DNA of 39,789 nucleotides from Coriobacteriaceae bacterium (GTDB taxonomy: Bacteria > Actinomycetota > Coriobacteriia > Coriobacteriales > Coriobacteriaceae). Positions 25,838-32,807 of the stretch are shown here, in pieces. The stretch is from NCBI GenBank assembly GCA_902835305.1, contig CADFMD010000016.1, positions 1 through 39,789 of the forward strand, given 5' to 3'. The position numbers and the translations under genes are program-made. Each line of letters begins with the position of its first letter. Within the stretch, counting starts at the first letter, position 1. The notes under the pieces were generated by a model, which had not been told where the DNA came from, ran no database searches, and saw only the letters and a program-made list of their open reading frames with translations.

Positions 25838-26743
25838 ATGGAACCTATTACCACGGGCATGCAGGGAGCAGCCGTCGAGGACGTCCAGTCCCGCCTTCTG
25901 CAGCTCGGCTATACAATCGATGACGCCGAGGTTGTCGACAAGCGCTTTGGCACCACCACCGAGCAGGCCGTCAGCACCTTCAGGCTCGACAGCGGCCTTG
26001 CTGCCGGTCATGCCGTCGATATCCCCTGTTGGAGCGCCCTGGTCGACGCCTCGTATAAGCTGGGCGACCGCACCCTGTATCTGCGCATGCCCAATTTCCA
26101 TGGCGCCGATGTGCAGGCCCTGCAGCGCGCTCTCAACGTTTTGGGCTTTGCCTGTGGCGAAGACGACGGCTACTTTGGTCCGCATACCGAGGCCGCCCTG
26201 CAGCAGTTCCAGGAAAATGTCGGCCTGTTTGCCGACGGCATGGCCTTCCAGGACACCTACGCCTACATCAACCGCCTGCACCATGTGTGGGAGGGCAAGC
26301 CCTCGGTCACCGAAGCCGAGTCCCGCATCGGTTTTGCTCGCGCCGCCAACGTGCTCGAGCGCTTCCAGATCGCCGTTATCGGTGAGGACCCCATCGCACG
26401 CAGCGTTGCTTCGCGCATGTGGAACATCGCCACGGCAACGACCGACAACAGCGGCATGATGCTCTGCGACTCCGAGGTCCCAACTGACGTTGACCTGGTG
26501 CTCGAGATCGCAAGCGACGAGCTGCCCGCCGATGCCGCGCCACGCGCCACGATTGCCCTCGCCGAGTGCCACAACCTGGCCCAGCGCATCCGCACCGCCA
26601 ATGTCGCCGCGCAGCAGAAGCCGGCTCGCATTCGCATTGAGCTCACGGGCATGACGCGCTACAACGGCACCTTCACGGCCAGCGACGCGCAGACGCTCGC
26701 CGTACGCCTACTCGATGGCGTTTGCGATGCCCTCGCAGATTAG
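25838..26743 (+). CDS. Cytoplasmic protein with two peptidoglycan-binding domains
   Basis: A 301-residue protein without a signal peptide or membrane segment. Residues 5-75 (GMQGAAVEDVQSRLLQLGY...FGTTTEQAVSTF) and 88-145 (GADVQALQRALNVLGF...FGPHTEAALQQFQ) are two PG_binding_1 repeats. The C-terminal 150 residues (from IGFARAANVLERFQIAVIGED) resemble an amidase_3-type fold only loosely; I find no zinc-ligand HGG or Glu/His pattern, so catalysis is doubtful. The layout recalls CwlM of mycobacteria, a cytoplasmic non-catalytic amidase-like protein that controls MurA; this likeness is inference. The ATG at 25838 follows CGAAAGGGGTTCGTTC. It lies just upstream of the tRNA-Gln gene. Confidence 0.72.
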   Translation: MEPITTGMQGAAVEDVQSRLLQLGYTIDDAEVVDKRFGTTTEQAVSTFRLDSGLAAGHAVDIPCWSALVDASYKLGDRTLYLRMPNFHGADVQALQRALNVLGFACGEDDGYFGPHTEAALQQFQENVGLFADGMAFQDTYAYINRLHHVWEGKPSVTEAESRIGFARAANVLERFQIAVIGEDPIARSVASRMWNIATATTDNSGMMLCDSEVPTDVDLVLEIASDELPADAAPRATIALAECHNLAQRIRTANVAAQQKPARIRIELTGMTRYNGTFTASDAQTLAVRLLDGVCDALAD

Positions 26744-26781
26744 GTAAACTAGACGAGTTGCTTTTGGGCAACACCACACAT

Positions 26782-26856
26782 TGGGACGTAGTTCAACGGT
26801 AGAACTCCGGTTTTTGGTGCCGGCTGTTGGGGGTTCGAATCCCTCCGTCCCAGCCA
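26782..26856 (+). tRNA. tRNA-Gln (anticodon TTG)
   Basis: A full cloverleaf: acceptor stem TGGGACG pairs with CGTCCCA (26846-26852), a D arm GTTC/GAAC, an anticodon stem CCGGT/GCCGG with loop TTTTGGT giving anticodon TTG, and a T arm with GTTCGAATC. G at position 73 and CCA encoded at 26854-26856. It reads CAA codons for glutamine. Confidence 0.97.
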
Positions 26857-26865
26857 TTAAAACTG

Positions 26866-26902
26866 AGCGCCCTAAGCCCATAACGGCCCAGGGCGCTTTC
26901 TT
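26866..26902 (+). terminator. Terminator after tRNA-Gln
   Basis: AGCGCCCT (26866-26873) pairs with AGGGCGCT (26890-26897), followed by TTCTTG; 10 bp after the tRNA. Confidence 0.8.
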
Positions 26903-26910
26903 GTGGGCAA

Positions 26911-27160
26911 GCGGAGGAATTCGAGCCCGCAAGGGTGCGGAGCTGAGGAAACGCGAAGCGTTTTCCAGCGCAGCACGCAAGGAGCGAAGCGACGCAGCGG
27001 GGCGCGGTCGCCGACCAGGCGGACGCGGAATCCCTCCGTCCCACACCAGCCAAGAGCCCCTCACGTCAAGCAAATCGAGCCAACGCCGCCAAGCGGAGGA
27101 ATCCGAACCCGCAAGGATGCGGAGCGACGCAGCGGGGCGCGGCCGCCGCAGGCAGACGCG
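26911..27160 (+). repeat. Imperfect direct repeats and a duplicated tRNA-Gln 3' end
   Basis: GCGGAGGAATTCGAGCCCGC (from 26911) recurs in changed form as GCGGAGGAATCCGAACCCGC (from about 27094), each followed by AAGGRTGCGGAG and a GACGCAGCGGGGCGCGG block; the first copy has about 45 extra bases. Between them, GAATCCCTCCGTCCCA at 27028-27043 is identical to the tRNA-Gln 3' end (26837-26852). This looks like a decayed attachment site or recombination scar. I see no gene in 26903-27160. Confidence 0.7.
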
Positions 27161-27162
27161 GT

Positions 27163-27221
27163 GCCGGCACTTGGGGACGCTCCTAAGTGCCGGCATTATA
27201 GGAACGTCCCCAAGTGCCGGC
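27163..27221. repeat. REP-like 59-bp palindrome
   Basis: GCCGGCACTTGGGGACG (27163-27179) is the exact inverse of CGTCCCCAAGTGCCGGC (27205-27221); an inner TCCTA/TAGGA stem continues the hairpin, and the loop holds a third AAGTGCCGGC (27185-27194). Confidence 0.8.
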
Positions 27222-27254
27222 TCGGGACTATTTTCGAGGACCCTCCGAAGGACT

Positions 27255-27484
27255 GTGGCCAAAAAACGGCAAATATGAGTACTGTCACCGTTGTAGCTAC
27301 ATTATTTTCGTTAATAAAAGAAGATCTTAATGAGATTTATTCGCATCAAGGTCTTCCTTTAATGAACACTTGAGGAGATACGGCAGCTTATCTGCTCGAT
27401 CGACACGTCAAATCACCTTAAATGTGGTCAAAATTACTGCTACTAAAAGAGTATCAGTACTCATATTTGATGTTTTTTGGCCAC
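27255..27484. mobile_element. AT-rich MITE-like element with 30-bp terminal inverted repeats
   Basis: GTGGCCAAAAAAC at 27255 and its inverse at 27484 begin 30-bp ends (27255-27284 and 27455-27484) that match in 28 of 30 positions; the two mismatches are adjacent. The 170 bp between is far richer in A and T than the window, suggesting foreign origin. No transposase is encoded; only a 32-codon frame starting in the left end (MSTVTVVATLFSL..., stop near 27372) is seen and is not convincingly a gene. Confidence 0.7.
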
Positions 27485-27522
27485 GGCTCTTTATAGACAC
27501 CCTGCACAGCGACGGTGGTAGA

Positions 27523-27555
27523 TTTCGGAACGTGTCCGTCAGCCCCGTTCCGAAA
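27523..27555. repeat. Perfect 10-bp inverted repeat
   Basis: TTTCGGAACG (27523-27532) and CGTTCCGAAA (27546-27555) flank a 13-base loop. It lies between the MITE-like element and inside-out element copy B, and could be the weak terminator of the minus-strand gene at 27733, but has no T tract. Confidence 0.6.
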
Positions 27556-27587
27556 AGCGAGCCGCATGCAACGGCCAAGCCACGACA

Positions 27588-27724
27588 GGCCCCGGGAGAG
27601 CGGGGACACCGGCTTAGGTTTATCGCGAGTTCCGCACGAACAGGAGGCCACTTAATGTGGCCTCCGTCGTGAGCAGGACTGTAGAGCAGGAAACCTAAGC
27701 CGGTGTCCCCGCTCTCCCGGGGCC
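27588..27724 (+). repeat. Inside-out palindromic element, copy B
   Basis: Perfect 34-bp arms at 27588-27621 and 27691-27724 enclose a 69-bp core (27622-27690). The inner hairpin is GGAGGCCAC - TTAAT - GTGGCCTCC (subtype 2). The core differs from copy D by a single base, whereas the arms are unrelated to D. The right arm ends 8 bp before the stop codon of the JetD-like gene at 27733. Confidence 0.92.
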
Positions 27725-27732
27725 GGCGGAAT

Positions 27733-29922
27733 TTAGTTGTTCAGCATGCGGTCGAAGCTTCCCGAGTCGCCATCCCGATAGTCGGCGGTCATCAGAATCT
27801 CCTGCGGAATGCGCCCGCCCTCGCGCAGCACATTGCGGAACTGCACGCGCGTGACCATGGGCAGATCCTTGATCGTCGCCGCCAAGTTCTGCGGCACGCC
27901 CTGGTTGGCAGCCGCGGGCTCGCACTCGCCGCCGGCCTTCACGCGACGCTTATGCTCGGCGAGCATGGCGCGGTACATGCCGGCATGCAGGCGAATCTCA
28001 ACCACATTGGCATTGCGAGCCTGCTCGACGATGCGCGCGCCCTCGCGGTCGATATCGCCCACGTAGTAGACGTAGTTAAAGCGATAGCCGATCTCAGCCA
28101 GATAATCGTCCAGGGCATGCGAGACGCTCGCCTTGCATCCGCCGCCAAAAATCACGCCGCCCACCTTGATGCCAAAGAGCTTAGCGTGCTTGCGGCCGCG
28201 CAGGAGCTTGACGATCTCGTCATAGGTGTCCAGGTTCTCGACCATAATGAACGGCTTATCGGCGCCCAGCGTAAAGAAACCCGTAAAGTGCACGGGGCGG
28301 TTGGGGGCGACCTTAATCGCCTGCATGCTGATGCCCTTTTCGGTCATACGCCGAATTAGACGCTCGCCGTGCTTGCCGTCAAAAGCCTTCTCGTCGTTAA
28401 AAATCTGGTAGGCACGCTGGCGGCGCGAGGCAACCGGCGTATCGGCACCTCGGTTTTGCTCGATCCAAGCCTGGATGATTGCGATTTCCTCGGCAATCTT
28501 GCGGTTGGACATCTCGTTGTGCTGAGTGCGCTGCGGAGCCTTTTTGCCGTCCTTGCCCTCGACCTTTACGATCTGTGTCTGCTGCTCCTTGATCTTAGAG
28601 AGCGCCGTAGGCGTAGGGACAACTTTGAGCAGCTGCCTGCCTAAAACGCGGGCAAGGGCAAACGCCGATACCTCGCCGTGGACGGCCGACTCGGGCTGCT
28701 GGGCAGCAGCATCTGCTGCGGCAGACTCCGGCTTCTTCTGAGACCTGCGCTTAGAATCGCCTTGGGAATTGCGCTCGCGCTTCGGCATAGACGCCTGCTT
28801 CTGCGGACGATCGGACTTGCTCTCCTTCGCCGGCTGGCGCTTAGGCTGCCCCGAAGAAACCTCGGCCTTCGCATCCTCGTCCTGCGGCGTGGTCTTCTCG
28901 GCTGCAGTCTCGGCATGGGAACTGCGACCCCCGCGATGGCGACGGCGGCGAGGCCTGCTCGACGCGCCCTGCTCCGTCTGCCCATCAGTAGGCTGCTCGC
29001 CCTTGGCCTCGGCAGCAACCTCAAGCTGCGGCTCAACAGGCTTCTGCTCGCGAGCCGCCGGCTCAACGGTTTTCTCGGTTTGTTCGGCCTTCTCGGCCTG
29101 AGCGGTCGGAGCCGGCTCGCCCTTCTCCTGACGCCTTACGGGATACGCGCGCCTCGCAAAACCACGCCCGGGACGGCATGAACCCGGAGCCTTCTTGGCA
29201 GACTCCTCAACATCGTCTGCAGCCTCGGAAGGCTCTTCAACCTCATGCGCGACATCCTGCTGCGCAGCCTTAAAGTGGGCACCACGGCGACGCTGGGGCT
29301 CCTGGGCCTCCACGGGCTTTTGCTCCTTCGCGGGCCTCTGCGACTCGGCAGCAACCTCGTTCTCAACAGCCTCGGCATCCGTCTCACCCTTTTGAGCAAC
29401 GGCACGACGGAAGCGCTCCTGCTGGGCGCGGCGCTGCGCATCGCGCTTGCCGCCCCCGCCAAAACCGCCGCGGCCCGCCTTAGCCGTAAAGGCGCGAACG
29501 ACGTCCTCGTCAAGCAGCTCGTCGGTATCGACGTGCTCGCGTTGAGCCGTTGCCGCCACAGCAGGCATCTCGGCAACATCCTCGACGATCTCTTCGGCGA
29601 CCTCGGCAGGCTGCTCCTGGTCATCGCAAATCTCGGCATGAATGGTATAGAACGCCGGGCGCCCGTTAATGCCGCTGCCCTCGATCTTGGTAACGATCTT
29701 CGCCGCGATGAGCTCATCGCGCATCGCCTTGGTGTCACATTCCTTGTCGACGGAGCGGAAAATCTGCGCCAGCGCGCTCGACTTGATCTTGAGTGCCTTG
29801 CGGCAGAGCAGGTCGTAGGCAACCAGCTTGGCACGCTCAGCAGAAAGCGACGTCTGGCTGCTCAAACGCTCAGCCAGAGCATCGACATTGTTTTGGTTAT
29901 CGGAATATACCGTCTTGGCCAC
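27733..29922 (-). CDS. JetD-like TOPRIM (DUF2220-type) protein with long disordered middle
   Basis: A 729-residue protein. Residues 1-95 look like winged helices (NVDALAERLSSQTSLSAERAKL). Residues 105-430 are low-complexity, rich in Ala, Glu, Gln, Lys and Arg, with a basic RPRRRRHRGGRSS patch and no predicted fold. Residues 440-729 resemble the C-terminal part of Wadjet JetD: RAYQIFNDEKAFDGKHGERL, then a TOPRIM-like domain with Glu562 in IMVENLDTYDE and Asp623/Asp625 in YYVGDIDREG, matching the metal-binding Glu and DxD of TOPRIM. No JetA, JetB or JetC gene is near. I start at the GTG at 29922, five bases after GAAAGGGG; an ATG at 29946 lacks a ribosome site. Role unknown; DNA cleavage or topology work is a possibility. 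Confidence 0.7.
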   Translation of the reverse strand: MAKTVYSDNQNNVDALAERLSSQTSLSAERAKLVAYDLLCRKALKIKSSALAQIFRSVDKECDTKAMRDELIAAKIVTKIEGSGINGRPAFYTIHAEICDDQEQPAEVAEEIVEDVAEMPAVAATAQREHVDTDELLDEDVVRAFTAKAGRGGFGGGGKRDAQRRAQQERFRRAVAQKGETDAEAVENEVAAESQRPAKEQKPVEAQEPQRRRGAHFKAAQQDVAHEVEEPSEAADDVEESAKKAPGSCRPGRGFARRAYPVRRQEKGEPAPTAQAEKAEQTEKTVEPAAREQKPVEPQLEVAAEAKGEQPTDGQTEQGASSRPRRRRHRGGRSSHAETAAEKTTPQDEDAKAEVSSGQPKRQPAKESKSDRPQKQASMPKRERNSQGDSKRRSQKKPESAAADAAAQQPESAVHGEVSAFALARVLGRQLLKVVPTPTALSKIKEQQTQIVKVEGKDGKKAPQRTQHNEMSNRKIAEEIAIIQAWIEQNRGADTPVASRRQRAYQIFNDEKAFDGKHGERLIRRMTEKGISMQAIKVAPNRPVHFTGFFTLGADKPFIMVENLDTYDEIVKLLRGRKHAKLFGIKVGGVIFGGGCKASVSHALDDYLAEIGYRFNYVYYVGDIDREGARIVEQARNANVVEIRLHAGMYRAMLAEHKRRVKAGGECEPAAANQGVPQNLAATIKDLPMVTRVQFRNVLREGGRIPQEILMTADYRDGDSGSFDRMLNN

Positions 29923-30027
29923 GGGGCCCCTTTCATATGTACGCATATACGTCTATATGGTACAACGCGCGCCCCTACCCACGCAAAACAACTGCGAGAA
30001 CACTCAGGCGCCGCTCGCTTTTACATG

Positions 30028-30066
30028 AAAAAAGGCCGGGCCCGCGTAGTTGCGGACCCGACCCTT
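30028..30066 (-). terminator. Rho-independent terminator of cstA
   Basis: On minus, GGGTCGGGTCCGC and GCGGGCCCGGCC form a GC-rich stem (within 30034-30064), then six T residues; about 40 bp after the cstA stop. Confidence 0.9.
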
Positions 30067-30105
30067 CCGAGTCATATAGATGTGACGTTCGCGTCGTTAG
30101 GTCGA

Positions 30106-31995
30106 TTAAGCCTCGACGGTTGCGGCGTCGGCGGGAGCCTCGGCAGCAGCGGCGCGACCATACTCGGCCTTGCCCATCTCGGACCACTCGGGCTCCTCGT
30201 CGGGCATGGAGCCGGCCTCCTTGCCGAAGAACTCCTTGAGGCAGTTGACGGCAACGATGAGGCCCAGGACCATCAGCAGGATGGCAAAGACGAGCTGCAG
30301 GCCCTTGGTGGCGGCGACGGAGACGGCGGCCGTGGTGGCGGTAGCCGGGATAGTGCCGAAGAAGCCGTAGGCCTGGACGGCGGCCATGCAGCCCATGGCG
30401 CTCTGGACCAGCGAGGTGAAGGTGCAGCAGAGCAGGAAGGCGACGGGCACGTAGAGCATCCAGCCCTTGCGGCCAGTGCACTTGCAGAACACGGCGAGGG
30501 TGATCATGGTCATACCGCCGAGCAGCTGGTTGGAAGCACCAAAGAGCGGCCAGATGTTGGCATAACCGCCAAAGGCGAGGGCGAGACCGGGAAGCAGGGT
30601 GACGACCGTGGCGAACCAGGGGTTGCCGAGAACCTTCATGTAGCCGGCCTTGGACTCGATGGCGAGGGCGTCGTTGGTCTGGGCAAAGAACTCGGAGAAG
30701 GACGTACGGGCGATGCGGGCGACAGCGTCGAGCGAGGTCAGGGCCAGCGCGGAGACGTTCATGGTCATGAAGACGGTGGCGAGCGTGCCGTCAACGCCGA
30801 AGGCCTGCATACCGCGGGAGATGCCAGCGGCGAAGACCTGGAACGGGGTGGAAGCGACACCGGCGTTGAGGGCGCCAGTACCGGCGGTGTTCATGTCGGA
30901 GAACATGATGCCGGCGACGATGATGGCAAGGATGCCGACGAAGGACTCGACGATCATGGCACCATAACCGACCTTGACGGCGTCCTGCTCCTTCTCGACC
31001 TGCTTAGAGGAGGTACCGGAAGAAACGAGGCTGTGGAAACCGGAGAGAGCGCCGCAGGCAACAGAGACAAACAGGACAGGGAACATCATGCCCGAGGCAT
31101 TGCTAAAGCCGGTGAAGACCGGGGCGGTAATGGTGGCCTGACCGTTAACGCCCAGGACAACGATGCCGAGGACAGCGCAGGCGATCATGACGATCATCAT
31201 GATCGAGGTGAGGTAGTCGCGCGGGGTCTTGAGCATCTGGATGGGCATGGCGCCAGCGAAGACCAGGTAGACCATGACGACGGCGAACCACTGGAACTTA
31301 TCCAGGTAGACCGGGAACTGCATACCGACGGCGAACATGAGAACCATGAGGACCACGCCGGTGACGAACTCGGCGGCACCGGTGAAGTTGAACTTCTTCT
31401 GGGCCCAACCAAAGGCGATAGCGACGAAGGTGAACAGGATGGAGATGGTGCCAGCGCAGCCAGCGGCATAGGACTTGGTGAAGTCGATGGCACCGGTAGC
31501 GGCGCCAGAAGCGTCAACGGCCGGGGTGAACATGAACGTCTTGCAGACCATGTCGGTGAAGGCGGCGATGACGATGATGCAGAACAGCCAGCAGAACAGC
31601 AGGAACAGGCGACGGCCGGTCTTGCCGATGTACTTCTCGATGAGCTGAGCGAGCGACTTGCCGTTGTTCTTCATCGAAGCGTACAGAGCACCAAAGTCGT
31701 GGACGGCGCCAAAGAAGATGCCGCCGACGAGGACCCAGAGCACGACGGGCAGCCAGCCAAAGGCCATGGCGACGATCGTACCCGTGACAGGGCCAGCACC
31801 GCAGATCGAGCTGAACTGATGCGAGAACGCGGTAAAGGCGGAGACGGGCGAGAAGCTCTTGCCGTCCTTCATGCGCTTGGCCGGCGTGAGGGCCTCTTTG
31901 TCAACGCCCCACTTGTTGGCCAGCCAGCGGCCGTAGCCCAGATAGCCGCAGGCGAGCACCGCCGCGGCCACAACCATGAGCAAAACTCCGTTCAT
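30106..31995 (-). CDS. cstA: CstA-family carbon starvation protein (peptide/pyruvate transporter)
   Basis: A 629-residue integral membrane protein with about 16 hydrophobic helices. Family features include GYGRWLANKWGVDKEALTPAKRM at the N-terminus, HQFSSICGAGPVTGTIVAM near residue 60 and VHDFGALYASMKNNGKSLAQ near 100. Relatives carry peptides or pyruvate into cells under carbon limitation. The cytoplasmic tail is Ala/Glu rich. The ATG at 31995 follows AGAGGAGGAAATGTA, an excellent ribosome site. It has a strong promoter at 32236-32264 and a 240-base structured leader with a terminator, so expression is probably attenuated. The convergent-free neighbour upstream is a repeat cluster. Confidence 0.94.
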   Translation of the reverse strand: MNGVLLMVVAAAVLACGYLGYGRWLANKWGVDKEALTPAKRMKDGKSFSPVSAFTAFSHQFSSICGAGPVTGTIVAMAFGWLPVVLWVLVGGIFFGAVHDFGALYASMKNNGKSLAQLIEKYIGKTGRRLFLLFCWLFCIIVIAAFTDMVCKTFMFTPAVDASGAATGAIDFTKSYAAGCAGTISILFTFVAIAFGWAQKKFNFTGAAEFVTGVVLMVLMFAVGMQFPVYLDKFQWFAVVMVYLVFAGAMPIQMLKTPRDYLTSIMMIVMIACAVLGIVVLGVNGQATITAPVFTGFSNASGMMFPVLFVSVACGALSGFHSLVSSGTSSKQVEKEQDAVKVGYGAMIVESFVGILAIIVAGIMFSDMNTAGTGALNAGVASTPFQVFAAGISRGMQAFGVDGTLATVFMTMNVSALALTSLDAVARIARTSFSEFFAQTNDALAIESKAGYMKVLGNPWFATVVTLLPGLALAFGGYANIWPLFGASNQLLGGMTMITLAVFCKCTGRKGWMLYVPVAFLLCCTFTSLVQSAMGCMAAVQAYGFFGTIPATATTAAVSVAATKGLQLVFAILLMVLGLIVAVNCLKEFFGKEAGSMPDEEPEWSEMGKAEYGRAAAAEAPADAATVEA

Positions 31996-32029
31996 TACAT
32001 TTCCTCCTCTAAAAAGAACTTCTCAGACA

Positions 32030-32069
32030 TAAAAAATGAGGGCCGTCGGTTGCGCTCGACGACCCTCAT
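32030..32069 (-). terminator. Intrinsic terminator inside the cstA leader (attenuator)
   Basis: ATGAGGGTCGTCG and CGACGGCCCTCAT (minus; plus-strand 32057-32069 and 32036-32048, one G-U pair) form a 13-bp stem followed by six T at 32035-32030. It ends 35 bp before the cstA start, so it must be read through for expression. Confidence 0.85.
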
Positions 32070-32120
32070 CTTCATCAGCCGCCCGTTATCGTACGGGCTA
32101 GCTATATGTGCTAACCCGCA

Positions 32121-32165
32121 TCAGATAATTACTACGCTGATAATGTTTAGCTGATGCGTGAACAT
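32121..32165 (-). CDS. Putative leader peptide of cstA, Ile/Val-rich
   Basis: A 14-codon frame, MFTHQLNIISVVII then TGA, in the cstA leader, with six Ile/Val among its last seven residues. A ribosome site AGAGG lies 11-12 bases upstream of the ATG at 32165; an in-frame ATG at 32189 would give eight more residues. Its stop lies in the arm CTGATGCG, which pairs with CGCATCAG inside the peptide's own codons; a downstream GCTGATG could pair instead with CATCAGC. This is the architecture of amino-acid attenuation (as in ilv leaders). That cstA responds to branched-chain amino acid supply is inference. Confidence 0.5.
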   Translation of the reverse strand: MFTHQLNIISVVII

Positions 32166-32235
32166 GTCTAAAAAATCCTCTTCAATCATGATGTGAACGA
32201 TCCGTGCGGTTCACATCCCCCAGTGGTTGAAAAGG

Positions 32236-32264
32236 AGTATGTAACTTTAGTTACCTAAAGTCAA
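32236..32264 (-). promoter_or_regulatory. cstA promoter with palindromic operator in the spacer
   Basis: TTGACT (32264-32259) and CATACT (32241-32236) are 17 bp apart. The spacer contains GTAACT-AA-AGTTAC (32254-32241), a perfect 14-bp inverted repeat touching the -10, a likely binding site for an unknown regulator. Confidence 0.7.
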
Positions 32265-32362
32265 CGCAAATTTGTAATGAATTTTCAACTTTTTTTGAAA
32301 TTCTCGGTATAAAACGCCACTGACCTCGGACTTTACCCAACAAAAGTTTTTGCATGAGAGAT

Positions 32363-32498
32363 GCCCCTCGGGAGCGAGCGGGCGTATACAAGGTTTCCTG
32401 CTCTACAGTCCTGCTCGCACGGAGAGCACATTAAGTGCTCTCCGGCTCGTGCGGAACTCGCGATAAACCTTGTATACGCCCGCTCGCTCCCGAGGGGC
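32363..32498 (-). repeat. Inside-out palindromic element, copy C (reverse orientation)
   Basis: Perfect 34-bp arms at 32363-32396 and 32465-32498 enclose a 68-bp core (32397-32464) that lies in the opposite orientation to copies A, B and D. Its inner hairpin is subtype 1, as in copy A (GGAGAGCAC), and apart from GTAGAG versus GTCCGAG the two cores are identical. The arm sequence is unrelated to any other copy. Confidence 0.92.
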
Positions 32499-32509
32499 TC
32501 CCATCCCAA

Positions 32510-32530
32510 ATGCGGAGCAAAGCTCCGCAT
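32510..32530. repeat. Short perfect hairpin
   Basis: ATGCGGAGC (32510-32518) pairs with GCTCCGCAT (32522-32530) across AAA. It is 11 bp from copy C; weak T-rich sequence follows on plus. The rest of 32531-32638 shows no gene that I can support. Confidence 0.6.
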
Positions 32531-32638
32531 GCCATCTTTTCTTTCAGCTAAAGCACGCCGGAAATTCGACGCTGGCTTGTTAGCCTTGCTGGACGTTGTC
32601 GACACCGATCCAGCTCAGAAGCTATATCGATACAGAAA

Positions 32639-32795
32639 GGTCCCCGGCGCTGCCCGGGCGCCAACGGCCGCATATGAACTTTATCGCAAGTTCCGCACGA
32701 ACAGGAGGCCACTTAATGTGGCCTCCGTCGTGAGCAGGACTGTAGAGCAGGAAAGTTCATATGCGGCCGTTGGCGCCCGGGCAGCGCCGGGGACC
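32639..32795 (+). repeat. Inside-out palindromic element, copy D
   Basis: Perfect 44-bp arms at 32639-32682 and 32752-32795, the longest of the four, enclose a 69-bp core (32683-32751). Subtype 2 inner hairpin (GGAGGCCAC); one base differs from copy B (ATCGCAAG). The right arm ends 12 bp before the stop codon of the tsaB-rimI-tsaD gene. Copies C and D face opposite ways 140 bp apart. Confidence 0.92.
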
Positions 32796-32807
32796 GCACC
32801 CGTACGA

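Noticed and set aside
26781..27278. Frames on both strands through tRNA-Gln and the repeats behind it
   Set aside because: Include the tRNA itself; low-complexity Arg/Gly translation.
27370..27672. 100-codon frame on plus across the MITE-like element and copy B
   Set aside because: No ribosome site, spans three unrelated repeat features, composition shifts abruptly within the frame.
29245..32154. 969-codon plus-strand frame opposite cstA and the JetD-like gene
   Set aside because: A mirror of high-GC coding sequence; the repetitive Gly/Asp/His translation has no domain.
32070..32235. T-box or a named riboswitch in the cstA leader
   Set aside because: I could not find a T-box sequence (GGUGG-type) or any riboswitch core that I recognise; the leader-peptide reading fits better.
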